Source: Halalkalibacter suaedae
Lineage (GTDB): Bacteria > Bacillota > Bacilli > Bacillales > Bacillaceae_D
DNA: 64,000 bases
Assembly (NCBI RefSeq): GCF_017939705.1
Contig: NZ_JAGKSQ010000007.1
Span: forward strand, 167,424-231,423
Direction of reading: 5' to 3'
Shown: positions 38,108-46,431 of the stretch, piece after piece
How the letters are laid out: the number at the start of each line of letters is the position of its first letter
How positions within the stretch are numbered: position 1 is the first letter of the stretch
Made by a program: the position numbers and the translations under genes
The notes under the pieces: generated by a model
What the model saw: the letters and a program-made list of their open reading frames with translations, nothing else
Told to the model about the DNA's origin: nothing
Databases searched by the model: none

Positions 38108-38323
38108 GCCACTGAAAAAGGTGCGATTTTCACCTTTCTTAGTGGCTTTTAAGCAATGAGCGAAACCGTTGCAATGTCTTAAGCCTTGCTATGAGTGAGT
38201 TTCTCATAGCAGGCGTGCAACGAGTGGAGCCATTGCTGCTTCCCTGAGATGTTTGACTACCTGTTGCTAAAAAACCTACAGTGCCCACGAAAATGGGACC
38301 TCACATTGACCCGGGTATCTCAG
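38108..38323. ncRNA. Highly structured intergenic region, possible small RNA
   Basis: Between divergently placed cdr and prfA are three nested stems. GCCACT..AAGGTG pairs with CACCTT..AGTGGC (38108-38146). CGTTGCA-GCC-TGCTATGAG pairs with CTCATAGCA-GGC-TGCAACG (38167-38222). CTGAGAT (38244-38250) pairs with ATCTCAG (38317-38323), enclosing a CCCA..TGGG hairpin. On the minus strand a start near 38323 and an end at the first stem would give a ~215-nt RNA. The last stem overlaps the prfA -35. No Rfam family was recognised; transcription is not shown. Confidence 0.4.
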
Positions 38324-38334
38324 TATACTATAAT
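38306..38334 (+). promoter_or_regulatory. prfA promoter
   Basis: TTGACC (38306-38311), 17-bp spacer, TATAAT (38329-38334); a near-consensus SigA promoter whose predicted start lies about 35 bp before the prfA start codon. Confidence 0.88.
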
Positions 38335-38375
38335 TAGACTGTTATACATTGGAAATCCTTAATGAGGTGAAAGCC

Positions 38376-39449
38376 GTGTTAGATCGTGTACAATCGTTAG
38401 AAGACCGTTATGATCGGTTAAATGAATTACTTAGTGACCCTGATGTCATCAATGACACGAAAAGGTTACGTGAATATTCAAAGGAACAATCCGATTTGCA
38501 GGAAACAGTGCAAGTCTATCGTGAATATAAGGAAGCACATGCTCAGCATAAGGATGCACGTGCAATGCTTGATGAGAAGCTTGATGATGAAATGCATGCA
38601 ATGGTGAAGGAAGAAATTGATGAGCTATCTGAGAAGCTTGAAGAACTCGAAGCTCGTTTAAGAATTCTCCTTTTACCGAAGGACCCTAATGACGACAAGA
38701 ACGTTATTGTTGAAATTCGTGGAGCTGCTGGTGGAGATGAAGCTCAGCTATTTGCTGGCGATCTCTATAAAATGTACTCTCGCTTTGCGGAAGCACAAGG
38801 CTGGAAAACAGACATGATTGAATCAACAACAACAGAGCTTGGCGGATTCAAGGAAGTCATCTTCAGCGTGAACGGGACGGGAGCTTATTCAAAGCTTAAG
38901 TATGAAAACGGGGCCCACCGTGTGCAACGTGTCCCGACAACAGAATCTGGCGGTCGCATTCATACATCAACGGCAACCGTTGCTGTTCTTCCAGAGGCAG
39001 AGGAAGTTGAAGTGGAGATCCACGATAAAGACATTCGTACAGATACGTTTACATCAAGTGGACCAGGTGGACAAAGTGTTAATACAACGATGTCAGCTGT
39101 TCGATTAACACATATTCCGACAAACACAGTTGTTTCCTGTCAAGATGAGAAATCACAAATCAAGAACAAGGAAAAGGCAATGAAGGTTCTTCGTGCTCGC
39201 GTATTTGATAAAATCAATCGTGAGATCCAAGCAGAATATGATTCAACCCGAAAGCTTGCCGTAGGTACAGGTGATCGTTCTGAGCGAATCCGCACGTATA
39301 ACTTCCCACAAAGTCGTGTGACGGATCACCGCATTGGTCTAACGATTCAAAAGCTAGATCAGATTTTACAAGGAAAGCTTGATGAAATCATCGATGCCTT
39401 GATCGTTGAAGAACAAGCAGAAGCAATGAAAAATGCTGAAGAAATATAA
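38376..39449 (+). CDS. prfA: Peptide chain release factor 1
   Basis: 357 residues. Reads UAA/UAG stops and releases peptides. N-terminal coiled region, PxT-type motif in the codon-recognition domain ([14 protein letters not shown]), and GGQ motif in [13 protein letters not shown] near residue 228. GTG at 38376 follows GAGGTGA and gives the MLDRxQ N terminus typical of Bacillus RF1; a longer TTG start at 38349 is unlikely. prmC follows after 1 nt. Confidence 0.97.
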   Translation: MLDRVQSLEDRYDRLNELLSDPDVINDTKRLREYSKEQSDLQETVQVYREYKEAHAQHKDARAMLDEKLDDEMHAMVKEEIDELSEKLEELEARLRILLLPKDPNDDKNVIVEIRGAAGGDEAQLFAGDLYKMYSRFAEAQGWKTDMIESTTTELGGFKEVIFSVNGTGAYSKLKYENGAHRVQRVPTTESGGRIHTSTATVAVLPEAEEVEVEIHDKDIRTDTFTSSGPGGQSVNTTMSAVRLTHIPTNTVVSCQDEKSQIKNKEKAMKVLRARVFDKINREIQAEYDSTRKLAVGTGDRSERIRTYNFPQSRVTDHRIGLTIQKLDQILQGKLDEIIDALIVEEQAEAMKNAEEI

Positions 39450-39450
39450 G

Positions 39451-40320
39451 ATGACTGTGCAGGAGGCCCTTAGGTGGGCTTCTTCTTTTTTAGAGGAAAG
39501 AAAATTAGAGCCGCCTGTTGCAGAATGGTTAATACGTCATTACTTACAGGTAAACCGGACGAAGCTCTTTACAATGCTACAGGACCCGATTGAGCCGAAG
39601 TGGATTGATCAACTCGAGCATGACTTGCATGAGCATGCAAAGGGTGTTCCTGTTCAGCATTTAATTGGCTATGAGGAGTTTTTTGGACGGCGCTTTGCCG
39701 TGAACAAGCATGTCTTAATCCCAAGACCAGAAACAGAGGAATTGGTTGTTGCCGTTGGTCAATTAGCAGCGAAGCTCTTCCGAGATGAGCAAGTGACTGT
39801 TGTCGATGTTGGAACAGGAAGTGGAGCGATTTCAATAACGCTGGCACTTGAACACCCCACCTTCGAGGTCAATGCTATTGATATTTCTGAGGAAGCGTTA
39901 TTCGTTGCCCAAAAGAACGCGAAGAACCTTGAGGCAGATGTACACTTTTTAAAAGGTGATTTACTCCAACCACTAATCAATCAGCAAAAAAAAGTGAAGC
40001 TCATCGTCTCAAATCCACCGTACATCCCTTTAACAGACGCTGAGCAATTGGCTGTTCACGTGAGAGATCACGAACCACATCTTGCCTTATTCGGCGGTCA
40101 GGACGGACTCGATCTCTACCGCAGGTTCATGACCGAGCTCCCACAAGTAATTGAACAAACCGGCATCATCGCATTTGAAGTCGGCATCAATCAAGCAAGA
40201 ATTGTTGAAGCGATGCTAGCTAAGGCATTTCCGTATGCCACGACTGAGATACGGAATGATATTAGTGGGAAAGAACGTATGGTGTTTGCTTATGGGGATA
40301 TGAGTAAAGATGAGGGATAA
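39451..40320 (+). CDS. prmC: Release factor glutamine methyltransferase PrmC
   Basis: Methylates the Gln of the GGQ motif in release factors. 289 residues: N-terminal helical domain with GVPVQHLIGYEEFFGRRF, then a Rossmann methyltransferase domain with VDVGTGSGAISITLA near residue 118 and the NPPY motif in VSNPPYIP near 190. ATG at 39451 is one nt after the prfA stop, giving an N terminus like B. subtilis PrmC; an in-frame ATG at 39433 overlaps prfA. Translational coupling with prfA fits its role. Confidence 0.95.
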   Translation: MTVQEALRWASSFLEERKLEPPVAEWLIRHYLQVNRTKLFTMLQDPIEPKWIDQLEHDLHEHAKGVPVQHLIGYEEFFGRRFAVNKHVLIPRPETEELVVAVGQLAAKLFRDEQVTVVDVGTGSGAISITLALEHPTFEVNAIDISEEALFVAQKNAKNLEADVHFLKGDLLQPLINQQKKVKLIVSNPPYIPLTDAEQLAVHVRDHEPHLALFGGQDGLDLYRRFMTELPQVIEQTGIIAFEVGINQARIVEAMLAKAFPYATTEIRNDISGKERMVFAYGDMSKDEG

Positions 40321-40368
40321 TGAAATAAATAAAGTACCTAACTAACATACCGAACAAAGCAATCACGT

Positions 40369-40489
40369 AGCGGATGAAATATACGTAGACTCCTGCGAGA
40401 TGATAAAGCCAAAGGTGAGACCCCGCAGTGCCGAGGCACGAGGAGGCTCACCGGCTTCCCGCGGAAAGCGAAGTATATTTCAGGAGCGG
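40369..40489 (-). repeat. Family A element, copy 4 (inverted)
   Basis: AGCGGATGAAATATACGTAG..GCGAAGTATATTTCAGGAGCGG. Flank ACCGAACAAAGCAATCACGT matches copies 2, 3 and 5. Confidence 0.85.
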
Positions 40490-40656
40490 TTTCCGTCCTC
40501 GAGCTATCATTTTTCGGAATTTATATAAGTTATATCCCTTTATGTCCAAGTCTTTTTTTATGTGCGAAAGATAATATTGTAAATTTTTTTAGTTTACTAG
40601 GTTTAAATTCACAGCACCCTGTCCACAATGTTTGTATGAAGGGGCGGTGCGAATCT

Positions 40657-41304
40657 ATGAAACCAAATGTAGTTATTTATCTATTATTCTCTTTGTTCGT
40701 ATTAATATTAAACTGGGAATCGCAAAATGCGGTTGCTGTTGCCACATACCATCAAGAAGTCAGTGAAGAAGAAGCCATTCGTTTACGTATTCTAGCAAAT
40801 AGTGATTCTGTGCAAGATCAAGCATTAAAGCGTGATATTCGTGATGCGGTGAATGTGGCCATTACAGAGTGGGTCGTTGGTATTGACGATTTAGAAGATG
40901 CTAAGAAAACAATTGAAAATAATCTTCCGGCTATAGAGGAAATTGTACAAGAAGAGTTAGATCGTATGGGGATGAACCAAAGCTATGAAGTCAGCTTCTC
41001 AGAGGTTCAATTTCCGACGAAGCTTTATGGAAACCTTGTCTATCCAGCTGGGTTATATGATGCAGTCTTAATCACCCTTGGTGAAGGAAATGGTGAAAAC
41101 TGGTGGTGTGTACTGTTCCCGCCGTTATGCTTCCTAGATATGTCTAACGGTGAAGCGGTTGAATCAGAACAAGCAGCAACTCAGGTTCAAGCAGAAACAG
41201 AAGAAGTTGAAGAAGTAGAAGAAGAGGATGTTGAAGTATCATTCTTTGTCGCAGAATTTTTCACGAAGATCTTTGATCGTATCTTTTCTTCAGAAAAGGC
41301 ATAA
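40657..41304 (+). CDS. spoIIR: Stage II sporulation protein R
   Basis: Forespore-secreted signal that activates SpoIIGA processing of pro-SigE in the mother cell. 215 residues: N-terminal signal segment (VVIYLLFSLFVLILNW), then EAIRLRILANSDSVQDQALKRDIRDAVN, characteristic of SpoIIR, and AGLYDAVLITLGEGNGENWWCVLFPPLCFLD. A Glu/Val-rich acidic stretch (about residues 176-192) precedes the C terminus. ATG at 40657 follows GGGGCGGTG. I could not identify a clear SigF promoter in the preceding AT-rich 90 bp. Confidence 0.95.
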   Translation: MKPNVVIYLLFSLFVLILNWESQNAVAVATYHQEVSEEEAIRLRILANSDSVQDQALKRDIRDAVNVAITEWVVGIDDLEDAKKTIENNLPAIEEIVQEELDRMGMNQSYEVSFSEVQFPTKLYGNLVYPAGLYDAVLITLGEGNGENWWCVLFPPLCFLDMSNGEAVESEQAATQVQAETEEVEEVEEEDVEVSFFVAEFFTKIFDRIFSSEKA

Positions 41305-41359
41305 TTGGTACAAGCTCCACATACATATCATGTAAGATGGTTGGAAAGGGTGGAGTGAT

Positions 41360-41806
41360 ATGAGTATCGTTGTTAGAAAAGCAGAACAGAAGGATCTACT
41401 TCCCATTCAAAGATTGGTAGCGAAAGCCGGCTTGCGTGATGAAGGGATTGAACAATATATAAATGAGTTTCTAGTCGTTGAAGATGATTCAGAGAATTTA
41501 ATTGGGACAGTTGGAATCGAACAGTATGATGGCGATGGCCTACTACGTTCACTTGTCCTTGATTCACCAATTTGGGATGCAAAGCTCAGCCTTGAATTTC
41601 TGCAGCTTACGTTAAAATATGCGGAGGAAAAGGATATCGAGACTGTCTATCTATGTGCGAAAGGAACAAATGCCTTGTTCCACCAGCTTGGCTTCCGAGA
41701 AGTCGATCTAGATGACGTCCCATCAGCTATTCAAAGCTCGCCTCATTTTAAGAAAAATGCGAAGCAAGATGTAAAAGTATGGGCTTGTGGATTAGGTGAA
41801 GAGTAG
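41360..41806 (+). CDS. ywlB: GNAT acetyltransferase YwlB
   Basis: 148-residue GNAT-fold protein: IVVRKAEQKDLLPIQRLVAKAGL start, ENLIGTVGIEQYDGDGLLRSLVLD central strands, and VYLCAKGTNALFHQLGFREV near the C terminus. The acetyl-CoA loop is weakly formed. Substrate unknown. GAAAGGGTGGAG precedes ATG. Position between spoIIR and ywlC matches B. subtilis. Confidence 0.82.
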   Translation: MSIVVRKAEQKDLLPIQRLVAKAGLRDEGIEQYINEFLVVEDDSENLIGTVGIEQYDGDGLLRSLVLDSPIWDAKLSLEFLQLTLKYAEEKDIETVYLCAKGTNALFHQLGFREVDLDDVPSAIQSSPHFKKNAKQDVKVWACGLGEE

Positions 41807-41831
41807 AGAAAAGGAGGTTGATTCTCCTTTT

Positions 41832-41878
41832 AGCTTGTCGATCATGTCTCTGTATGGAGATAGTCGACAAGCTTTTTT
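41832..41878 (+). terminator. Terminator after ywlB
   Basis: AGCTTGTCGA pairs with TCGACAAGCT (10 bp) with an inner TCTC..GAGA stem; six T follow. Confidence 0.9.
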
Positions 41879-41884
41879 GTATTT

Positions 41885-43015
41885 GTGGGTATTGGGGAGT
41901 TATGATCGTACTTGCAGTGTTTATGAGCGGAATCGATATACTTATGAGCCAAATCCCCACTATTATGAGCGGGCACTATTTGGCTGGCATTTGATTCAAT
42001 AAAAGCACTTCAAAAAGACCAATTAAATTCAAAAAGCCAGCCGATGTATGAGCTTTTTCGAAGGAGAATGGCTTTTTAGCTTAAAATGAGCTAAGAATCT
42101 GCTAGTTGAAGAGATTTATGAGCCGAGTTGAGTAAGTTATGATCGTACTTGCTGTGTTTATGAGCGGAATCGATATACTTATGAGCCGGATCCGCACAAT
42201 TATGAGCGGGCACCATTTGGCTGGCATTTGCTTCAATAAAAGCAATTCAAAAAGACCAATTTAATTCAAAAGCCAGCCAATGTGTGAGCTTTTTCGAAGG
42301 AGAATGGCTTTTTAGTTTAAAATGAGCTGAGAATCTGCTAGTTGAAGAGATTTATGAGCCGAGTTGAGTAAGTTATGATCGTACTTGCTGTGTTTATGAG
42401 CGGAATCGATATACTTATGAGCCGGATCCGCACAATTATGAGCGGGCACCATTTGGCTGGCATTTGATTCAATATAAGAACTTCAAAAAGACCAATTTAA
42501 TTCAAAAAGCCAGCCGATGTATGAGCTTTTTCGAAGGAGAATGGTTTTTTAGCTTAAAATGAGCTGACAATCTGTTAGTTGAAGAGATTTATGAGCCGAG
42601 TTGAGTAAGTTATGATCGTACTTGCAGTGTTTATGAGCGGAATCGATATACTTATGAGCCGGATCCGCACAATTATGAGCGGGCACCATTTGGCTGGCAT
42701 TTAATTCAATAAAAGCACTTCCAAAAGATCAATTTAATTGAAAAAGTCAGCCGATGTATGAGCTTTCTCAAAGTGAAGTGGTTTTTTAGCTTAAAATGAG
42801 CTGACAATCTGCTGGTTGAAGAGATTTATGAGCCGAGTTGAGTAAGTTATGATCGTACTTGCAGTGTTTATGAGCGGAATCGATATACTTATGAGCTGGA
42901 TCCGCACACTTATGAGCGGGCACCATTTGGCTGGCATATAATTCAATAAAAGCACTTCAAAAAGACCAATTTAATTCAAAAAGCCAGCCAGTGTGCAAGA
43001 CTTCTCAAAGAAGAG
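41885..43015 (+). repeat. TTATGAGC 21-bp-phased array cluster 3 (five units)
   Basis: Five units of ~220-240 bp. The first array has TTATGATC at 41900 and TTATGAGC at 41921, 41942 and 41963, exact 21-bp steps. Each array is followed by TTGGCTGGCATTTnATTCAAT paired imperfectly with AATTnAATTCAAAAAGCCAGCC, then GTATGAGCTTTTTCGAAGG. Same element type as at 9720 and 22730 but with its own unit sequence. Ends at the DnaA-box cluster. Confidence 0.85.
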
Positions 43016-43019
43016 TGAC

Positions 43020-43407
43020 TTATCCACTTAACAAGCTACTCAAACAATAAAACGCTTCCAATTAAATAATTCCACACACATAGGTTTTGCTTGTGTATAA
43101 CTGGATAAATGGGATGAGTTATCTACAGGTTGTCCACGGGTGTGGACAACTTCGCTTGGGATATGTGGTTAGAATTATGTCGAATTGATTATTTGGATTA
43201 AATAGAACAGGTTCGTTTTCGGCATATTTGTTAGGGTTTGTGTCGATTTTCGGGTTTGAGATTGACAACTTTAGACAAGGCTTGCAAAATGGAGAAGTTA
43301 GGAGCGATGAAACATGAGTTATAAACAAACAAAAATTTGGACTGTGGATAACTCTTCTTTACTGGAGGATAAAGCTCCGGAAATTGAAGAGGCAGCCTTG
43401 TGGATAA
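43020..43407. promoter_or_regulatory. DnaA-box cluster at ywlC
   Basis: Perfect TTATnCACA boxes on the minus strand at 43092-43100 (TGTGTATAA), 43343-43351 and 43399-43407 (both TGTGGATAA), plus one-mismatch boxes at 43020-43028 (TTATCCACT), 43119-43127 (TTATCTACA) and 43141-43149 (TGTGGACAA). The last two perfect boxes lie inside the ywlC coding region. As I recall, the ywlC region is one of the chromosomal DnaA-binding sites outside oriC in B. subtilis, so this looks like a conserved cluster. Confidence 0.72.
43262..43290 (+). promoter_or_regulatory. Candidate ywlC promoter
   Basis: TTGACA, 17-bp spacer, CAAAAT (4 of 6 to TATAAT); start codon 24 bp downstream. Lies inside the DnaA-box cluster. 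Confidence 0.5.
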
Positions 43408-44354
43408 AAAATGGAGAGGTTGTTGCCTTTCCGACAGAGACTGTTTATGGGCTCGGCGCTAATGCATTGGACGAAAAAGCGATTCAAAGCATCTTCACAG
43501 CAAAAGGGCGGCCGAGTGATAACCCGCTTATTGTACATATTGCAAAGGAAAGTCAGCTCGATGATTTAGTTGAAGAGATTCCTGCTACAGCCCAGTCGCT
43601 TATGGAAGTGTTTTGGCCTGGTCCGTTATCGATTATTTTTAAACGAAAGGAAGGGATTGCACCGAGTGTGACAGCGGGATTATCAACAGTGGCTATTCGA
43701 ATGCCTGATCATCCGGTTGCACTTCGTTTATTAGAGGAGGCGGGTGTGCCTGTTGCCGCACCGAGTGCTAATCTTTCAGGGAAGCCGAGTCCGACTACTG
43801 CAGCTCATGTCTTTCATGATCTGAACCGGAAGATTGCAGGAATTGTTGACGGGGGACCGACTGGGGTGGGTCTTGAGTCAACGGTCATTGACTGCAGTGA
43901 AGGGACTCCAATTCTGTATCGCCCAGGTGGCATTACAAAGGAACAGATTGAGGAAATTATCGGACCGATTGACGTTGATCCAGCTCTTGCGTCGGCAGGA
44001 GAAGCACCGAAATCACCTGGAATGAAATACACTCACTATTCTCCAGCAGGAATTTTATATCTCGTAGACAACCGTGAGAATATTTCAAACTATGTTCATG
44101 AGGCGAAAAAGGCAGGTAGTAGAGTTGGTGTGTTAACAACAGAGGAAAACGCGGATGCGTATGATGCCGATGTCGTTATTGCCTGCGGGAAACGCAATGA
44201 CCTGGCAACCGTAGCGATGTCTCTATATAAAAGCTTAAGAAGCTTTGATGAGGAAAAGGTTGAGGTTATTTTTGCTGAGACGTTTGCCAAAGAAGGCCTT
44301 GGAATTGCCATTATGAACCGATTGGAAAAAGCAGCTGAATCTAAACGGTTATAA
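43314..44354 (+). CDS. ywlC: L-threonylcarbamoyladenylate synthase (Sua5/YrdC family)
   Basis: Makes threonylcarbamoyl-AMP for the t6A37 tRNA modification. 346 residues in two domains: YrdC domain with KNGEVVAFPTETVYGLGANA near residue 32, KGRPSDNPLIVHI and SANLSGKPSPTTAAHV; then a linker SPGMKYTHYSP and a C-terminal Sua5 domain (about 215-346). TTAGGAGCGATG precedes ATG. Two perfect DnaA boxes fall within the first 100 bp. Confidence 0.95.
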   Translation: MSYKQTKIWTVDNSSLLEDKAPEIEEAALWIKNGEVVAFPTETVYGLGANALDEKAIQSIFTAKGRPSDNPLIVHIAKESQLDDLVEEIPATAQSLMEVFWPGPLSIIFKRKEGIAPSVTAGLSTVAIRMPDHPVALRLLEEAGVPVAAPSANLSGKPSPTTAAHVFHDLNRKIAGIVDGGPTGVGLESTVIDCSEGTPILYRPGGITKEQIEEIIGPIDVDPALASAGEAPKSPGMKYTHYSPAGILYLVDNRENISNYVHEAKKAGSRVGVLTTEENADAYDADVVIACGKRNDLATVAMSLYKSLRSFDEEKVEVIFAETFAKEGLGIAIMNRLEKAAESKRL

Positions 44355-44413
44355 TCGCTTTCTCTCTCTGATCCCTCCTGCACTAGCGGACTTTAAATCC
44401 AATAAATACATAG

Positions 44414-44452
44414 GAGCCACAGAAAAAGTCGTACCTTTTTCTGTGGCTTCTT
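44414..44452. terminator. Terminator after ywlC
   Basis: AGCCACAGAAAAAG pairs with CTTTTTCTGTGGCT, then TCTTTC. Confidence 0.85.
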
Positions 44453-44525
44453 TCAGATAGGCTGTCTTTTTCCTTTAGGACGTGCATAGACATGGGGTGA
44501 TAGCACGTTCAAGGAGTGATGACAG

Positions 44526-45065
44526 GTGGGAGAGTTAGTGACGCTATTTATTATGGCATGTGCGTTAGGAATGGATGCATTTTCGGTTTCGTTAGGGATG
44601 GGTATGCTTGGTTTGAGGTTGAGACAGATCTTCCGAATTGGTGTTGTGATAGGAATGTTTCATATTATCATGCCACTACTTGGGATCATAGCTGGTAGAC
44701 TGTTGTCTTCTTATTTTGGAATGATTGCGAATCTGATAGGTGGGGGCTTGTTGTTACTTATCGGCCTTCAAATGATAGTGAGTGCCTTTAAATCTGAGGA
44801 CGAACCGGCGATTAAGCCAGTTGGATTCGGGTTGATTATTTTTGCATTAAGTGTAAGTGTTGATAGCTTTTCAGCTGGACTTAGCTTAGGTATGCTTGGA
44901 GCTAAGACGATTGTGGCTGTGGGGCTGATTGGATTTATGAGCATGCTGCTGTCGTGGCTTGGTTTAATCATGGGGGCGAAATTTCAAAATCTTGTCGGTT
45001 CATATGGGGAAGTGTTGGGTGGCTTTATTTTACTAGGATTTGGAGTCAAGCTTATTCTCCCTTAG
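44526..45065 (+). CDS. mntP: Manganese efflux pump MntP
   Basis: 179-residue six-helix DUF204 exporter. Two repeats each carry the signature Asp: MACALGMDAFSVSLGMGM near residue 18 and ALSVSVDSFSAGLSLGML near residue 113, as expected for MntP. GTG at 44526 follows AAGGAGTGA. An ACGTGC..GCACGT hairpin (44480-44507) lies just before the ribosome-binding site; no yybP-ykoY riboswitch core was recognised. Confidence 0.9.
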   Translation: MGELVTLFIMACALGMDAFSVSLGMGMLGLRLRQIFRIGVVIGMFHIIMPLLGIIAGRLLSSYFGMIANLIGGGLLLLIGLQMIVSAFKSEDEPAIKPVGFGLIIFALSVSVDSFSAGLSLGMLGAKTIVAVGLIGFMSMLLSWLGLIMGAKFQNLVGSYGEVLGGFILLGFGVKLILP

Positions 45066-45166
45066 TTCTAGTTGAAGTTCCGCCTAATATGTTTTTGCGA
45101 ATGGTTATGTTAAAATTAATCACATCTAAAATAAGAAAGACGTTGACTAAGGAGGCTCATAAGCTG

Positions 45167-45604
45167 ATGAGAAAGGTCCTATTTGTATGTACTGGAAACA
45201 CTTGCCGAAGTCCAATGGCGGAGGCCTTGCTTCGTAAAAAAGCGGGAGAGCGGGTTGAGGTGAAGTCTGCCGGATTGCAGGCGTCCTTTTCATCACCGCT
45301 ATCTGAAGGGACGAGAGCGATCTTGGAGGAAAAGGGGATTTTTCCGACCCATCAATCTCAGCCTTTAACTGAGGAGTTGTTAAAATGGGCCGATTTGATC
45401 TTAACGATGACCGAGGGCCATAAACAATCCATTTTAGTCTTTTTCCCGGAAGTGCAACCGCGTCTGTTTACGTTAAAGGAATTTGCGGATGAAGCGACAC
45501 TGACAAAGGATATTGCTGATCCATTTGGAGGCTCCTTAGAGGAATACCGATTAACGTCGGTTGAGATCGAGAATAGCTTAGACAAAATAATCGAGAAATT
45601 ATAA
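45167..45604 (+). CDS. ywlE: Protein arginine phosphatase YwlE
   Basis: Removes phosphate from arginine residues marked by McsB. 145-residue low-molecular-weight phosphatase fold: CTGNTCRSPMAEALLR at the N terminus is the P-loop, with the Thr of GNTCR that marks arginine specificity, and general acid Asp in KDIADPFGGSLEEY near residue 119. ATG at 45167 follows AAGGAGG. In B. subtilis ywlE is followed by ywlF (rpiB); that gene is missing here. Confidence 0.94.
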   Translation: MRKVLFVCTGNTCRSPMAEALLRKKAGERVEVKSAGLQASFSSPLSEGTRAILEEKGIFPTHQSQPLTEELLKWADLILTMTEGHKQSILVFFPEVQPRLFTLKEFADEATLTKDIADPFGGSLEEYRLTSVEIENSLDKIIEKL

Positions 45605-45678
45605 AAGAGTTGCCTATAGGTGTAATCGTAAAGCGAAAAAATACCGGTCAATAATCAAATGACAGGAGGACTCTTCTC

Positions 45679-45732
45679 TTGTCTGATCAAGCAAAGAAAT
45701 TGAAAGTGACGATTGAACGCTTTACAATATAG
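45679..45732 (+). CDS. Possible 17-residue leader ORF between ywlE and ywlG
   Basis: TTG at 45679 lies nine nt after a strong AGGAGG and opens a 17-codon frame ending TAG at 45730-45732. The frame overlaps a promoter-like pair (45700-45728). It occupies the place where rpiB would be expected but shows no similarity to its N terminus. It could be an untranslated remnant ribosome-binding site. Confidence 0.25.
   Translation: MSDQAKKLKVTIERFTI
45700..45728 (+). promoter_or_regulatory. Candidate ywlG promoter
   Basis: TTGAAA, 17-bp spacer, TACAAT; start codon of ywlG 33 bp downstream. Confidence 0.55.
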
Positions 45733-45760
45733 AGAAAAATCGATGTAGGAGGTCTCGTCA

Positions 45761-46315
45761 GTGGATGTGCTTGCAATTAAGAAACAGGTCGAACAGGCAT
45801 TACATGATTTACATGAAGCGTTTCCGTTAACCGAGGATGTTCTCCTCGTTGTTGGGACAAGCACAAGTGAAGTGATTGGTGAACATATCGGGACAAATGG
45901 CTCTGAGGAAGCGGCAGAAGCTATTTTTTCTGCATTGAAAGAGCAGCAGGATCGTAGTGGGGTTCAGCTTGCCTTTCAGTGCTGTGAGCACCTAAACAGG
46001 GCTCTTGTGCTAGAACGGTCGACAGCAAAGGAACGCCGATATGATTTAGTTAGTGCGATCCCGATTCGAACAGCCGGTGGGGCGATGGCGACATATGCCT
46101 ATCGACACCTGAGCGACCCTGTGTTAGTTGAGAGCGTTGAAGCAGAGGCTGGTATTGATATTGGCGATACGCTCATTGGAATGCATCTTCGAAGAGTAGC
46201 GGTCCCGATCCGGAGCAAAACGAAGTCAGTTGGACAAGCCCATCTTACGCTTGCGAAAACAAGACTTAAGTTAATTGGTGGGGAACGGGCCGTTTATCAC
46301 ATAGAACATGAATAA
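45761..46315 (+). CDS. ywlG: YwlG family protein (DUF436)
   Basis: 184 residues of the TIGR01440/DUF436 family: LLVVGTSTSEVIGEHIGTNGSEEAAEAIF and FQCCEHLNRALVLERS are diagnostic. Function unknown. GTG at 45761 follows TAGGAGGTC. The CCEH motif could bind a metal. It precedes glyA as in B. subtilis. Confidence 0.88.
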   Translation: MDVLAIKKQVEQALHDLHEAFPLTEDVLLVVGTSTSEVIGEHIGTNGSEEAAEAIFSALKEQQDRSGVQLAFQCCEHLNRALVLERSTAKERRYDLVSAIPIRTAGGAMATYAYRHLSDPVLVESVEAEAGIDIGDTLIGMHLRRVAVPIRSKTKSVGQAHLTLAKTRLKLIGGERAVYHIEHE

Positions 46316-46431
46316 AATGATCTAATTTTGTAAAATTGTACGGAAATGAGTTTTCTTTTATGATAGAATGAAAATTGAATTAGAGTATTTTGTTCAGATT
46401 CCGAAAGATAAAGATTGGAAGGGGAATGGAG

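Noticed and set aside
38205..38260. GGAAGCAGC motif on the minus strand suggesting SRP (4.5S) RNA
   Set aside because: Only this short motif matches; the required GNRA-capped helix 8 around it is not formed, and the surrounding stems differ.
44480..44507. Mn2+ riboswitch before mntP
   Set aside because: Only a six-bp ACGTGC/GCACGT hairpin is present; the yybP-ykoY core loops are not visible.
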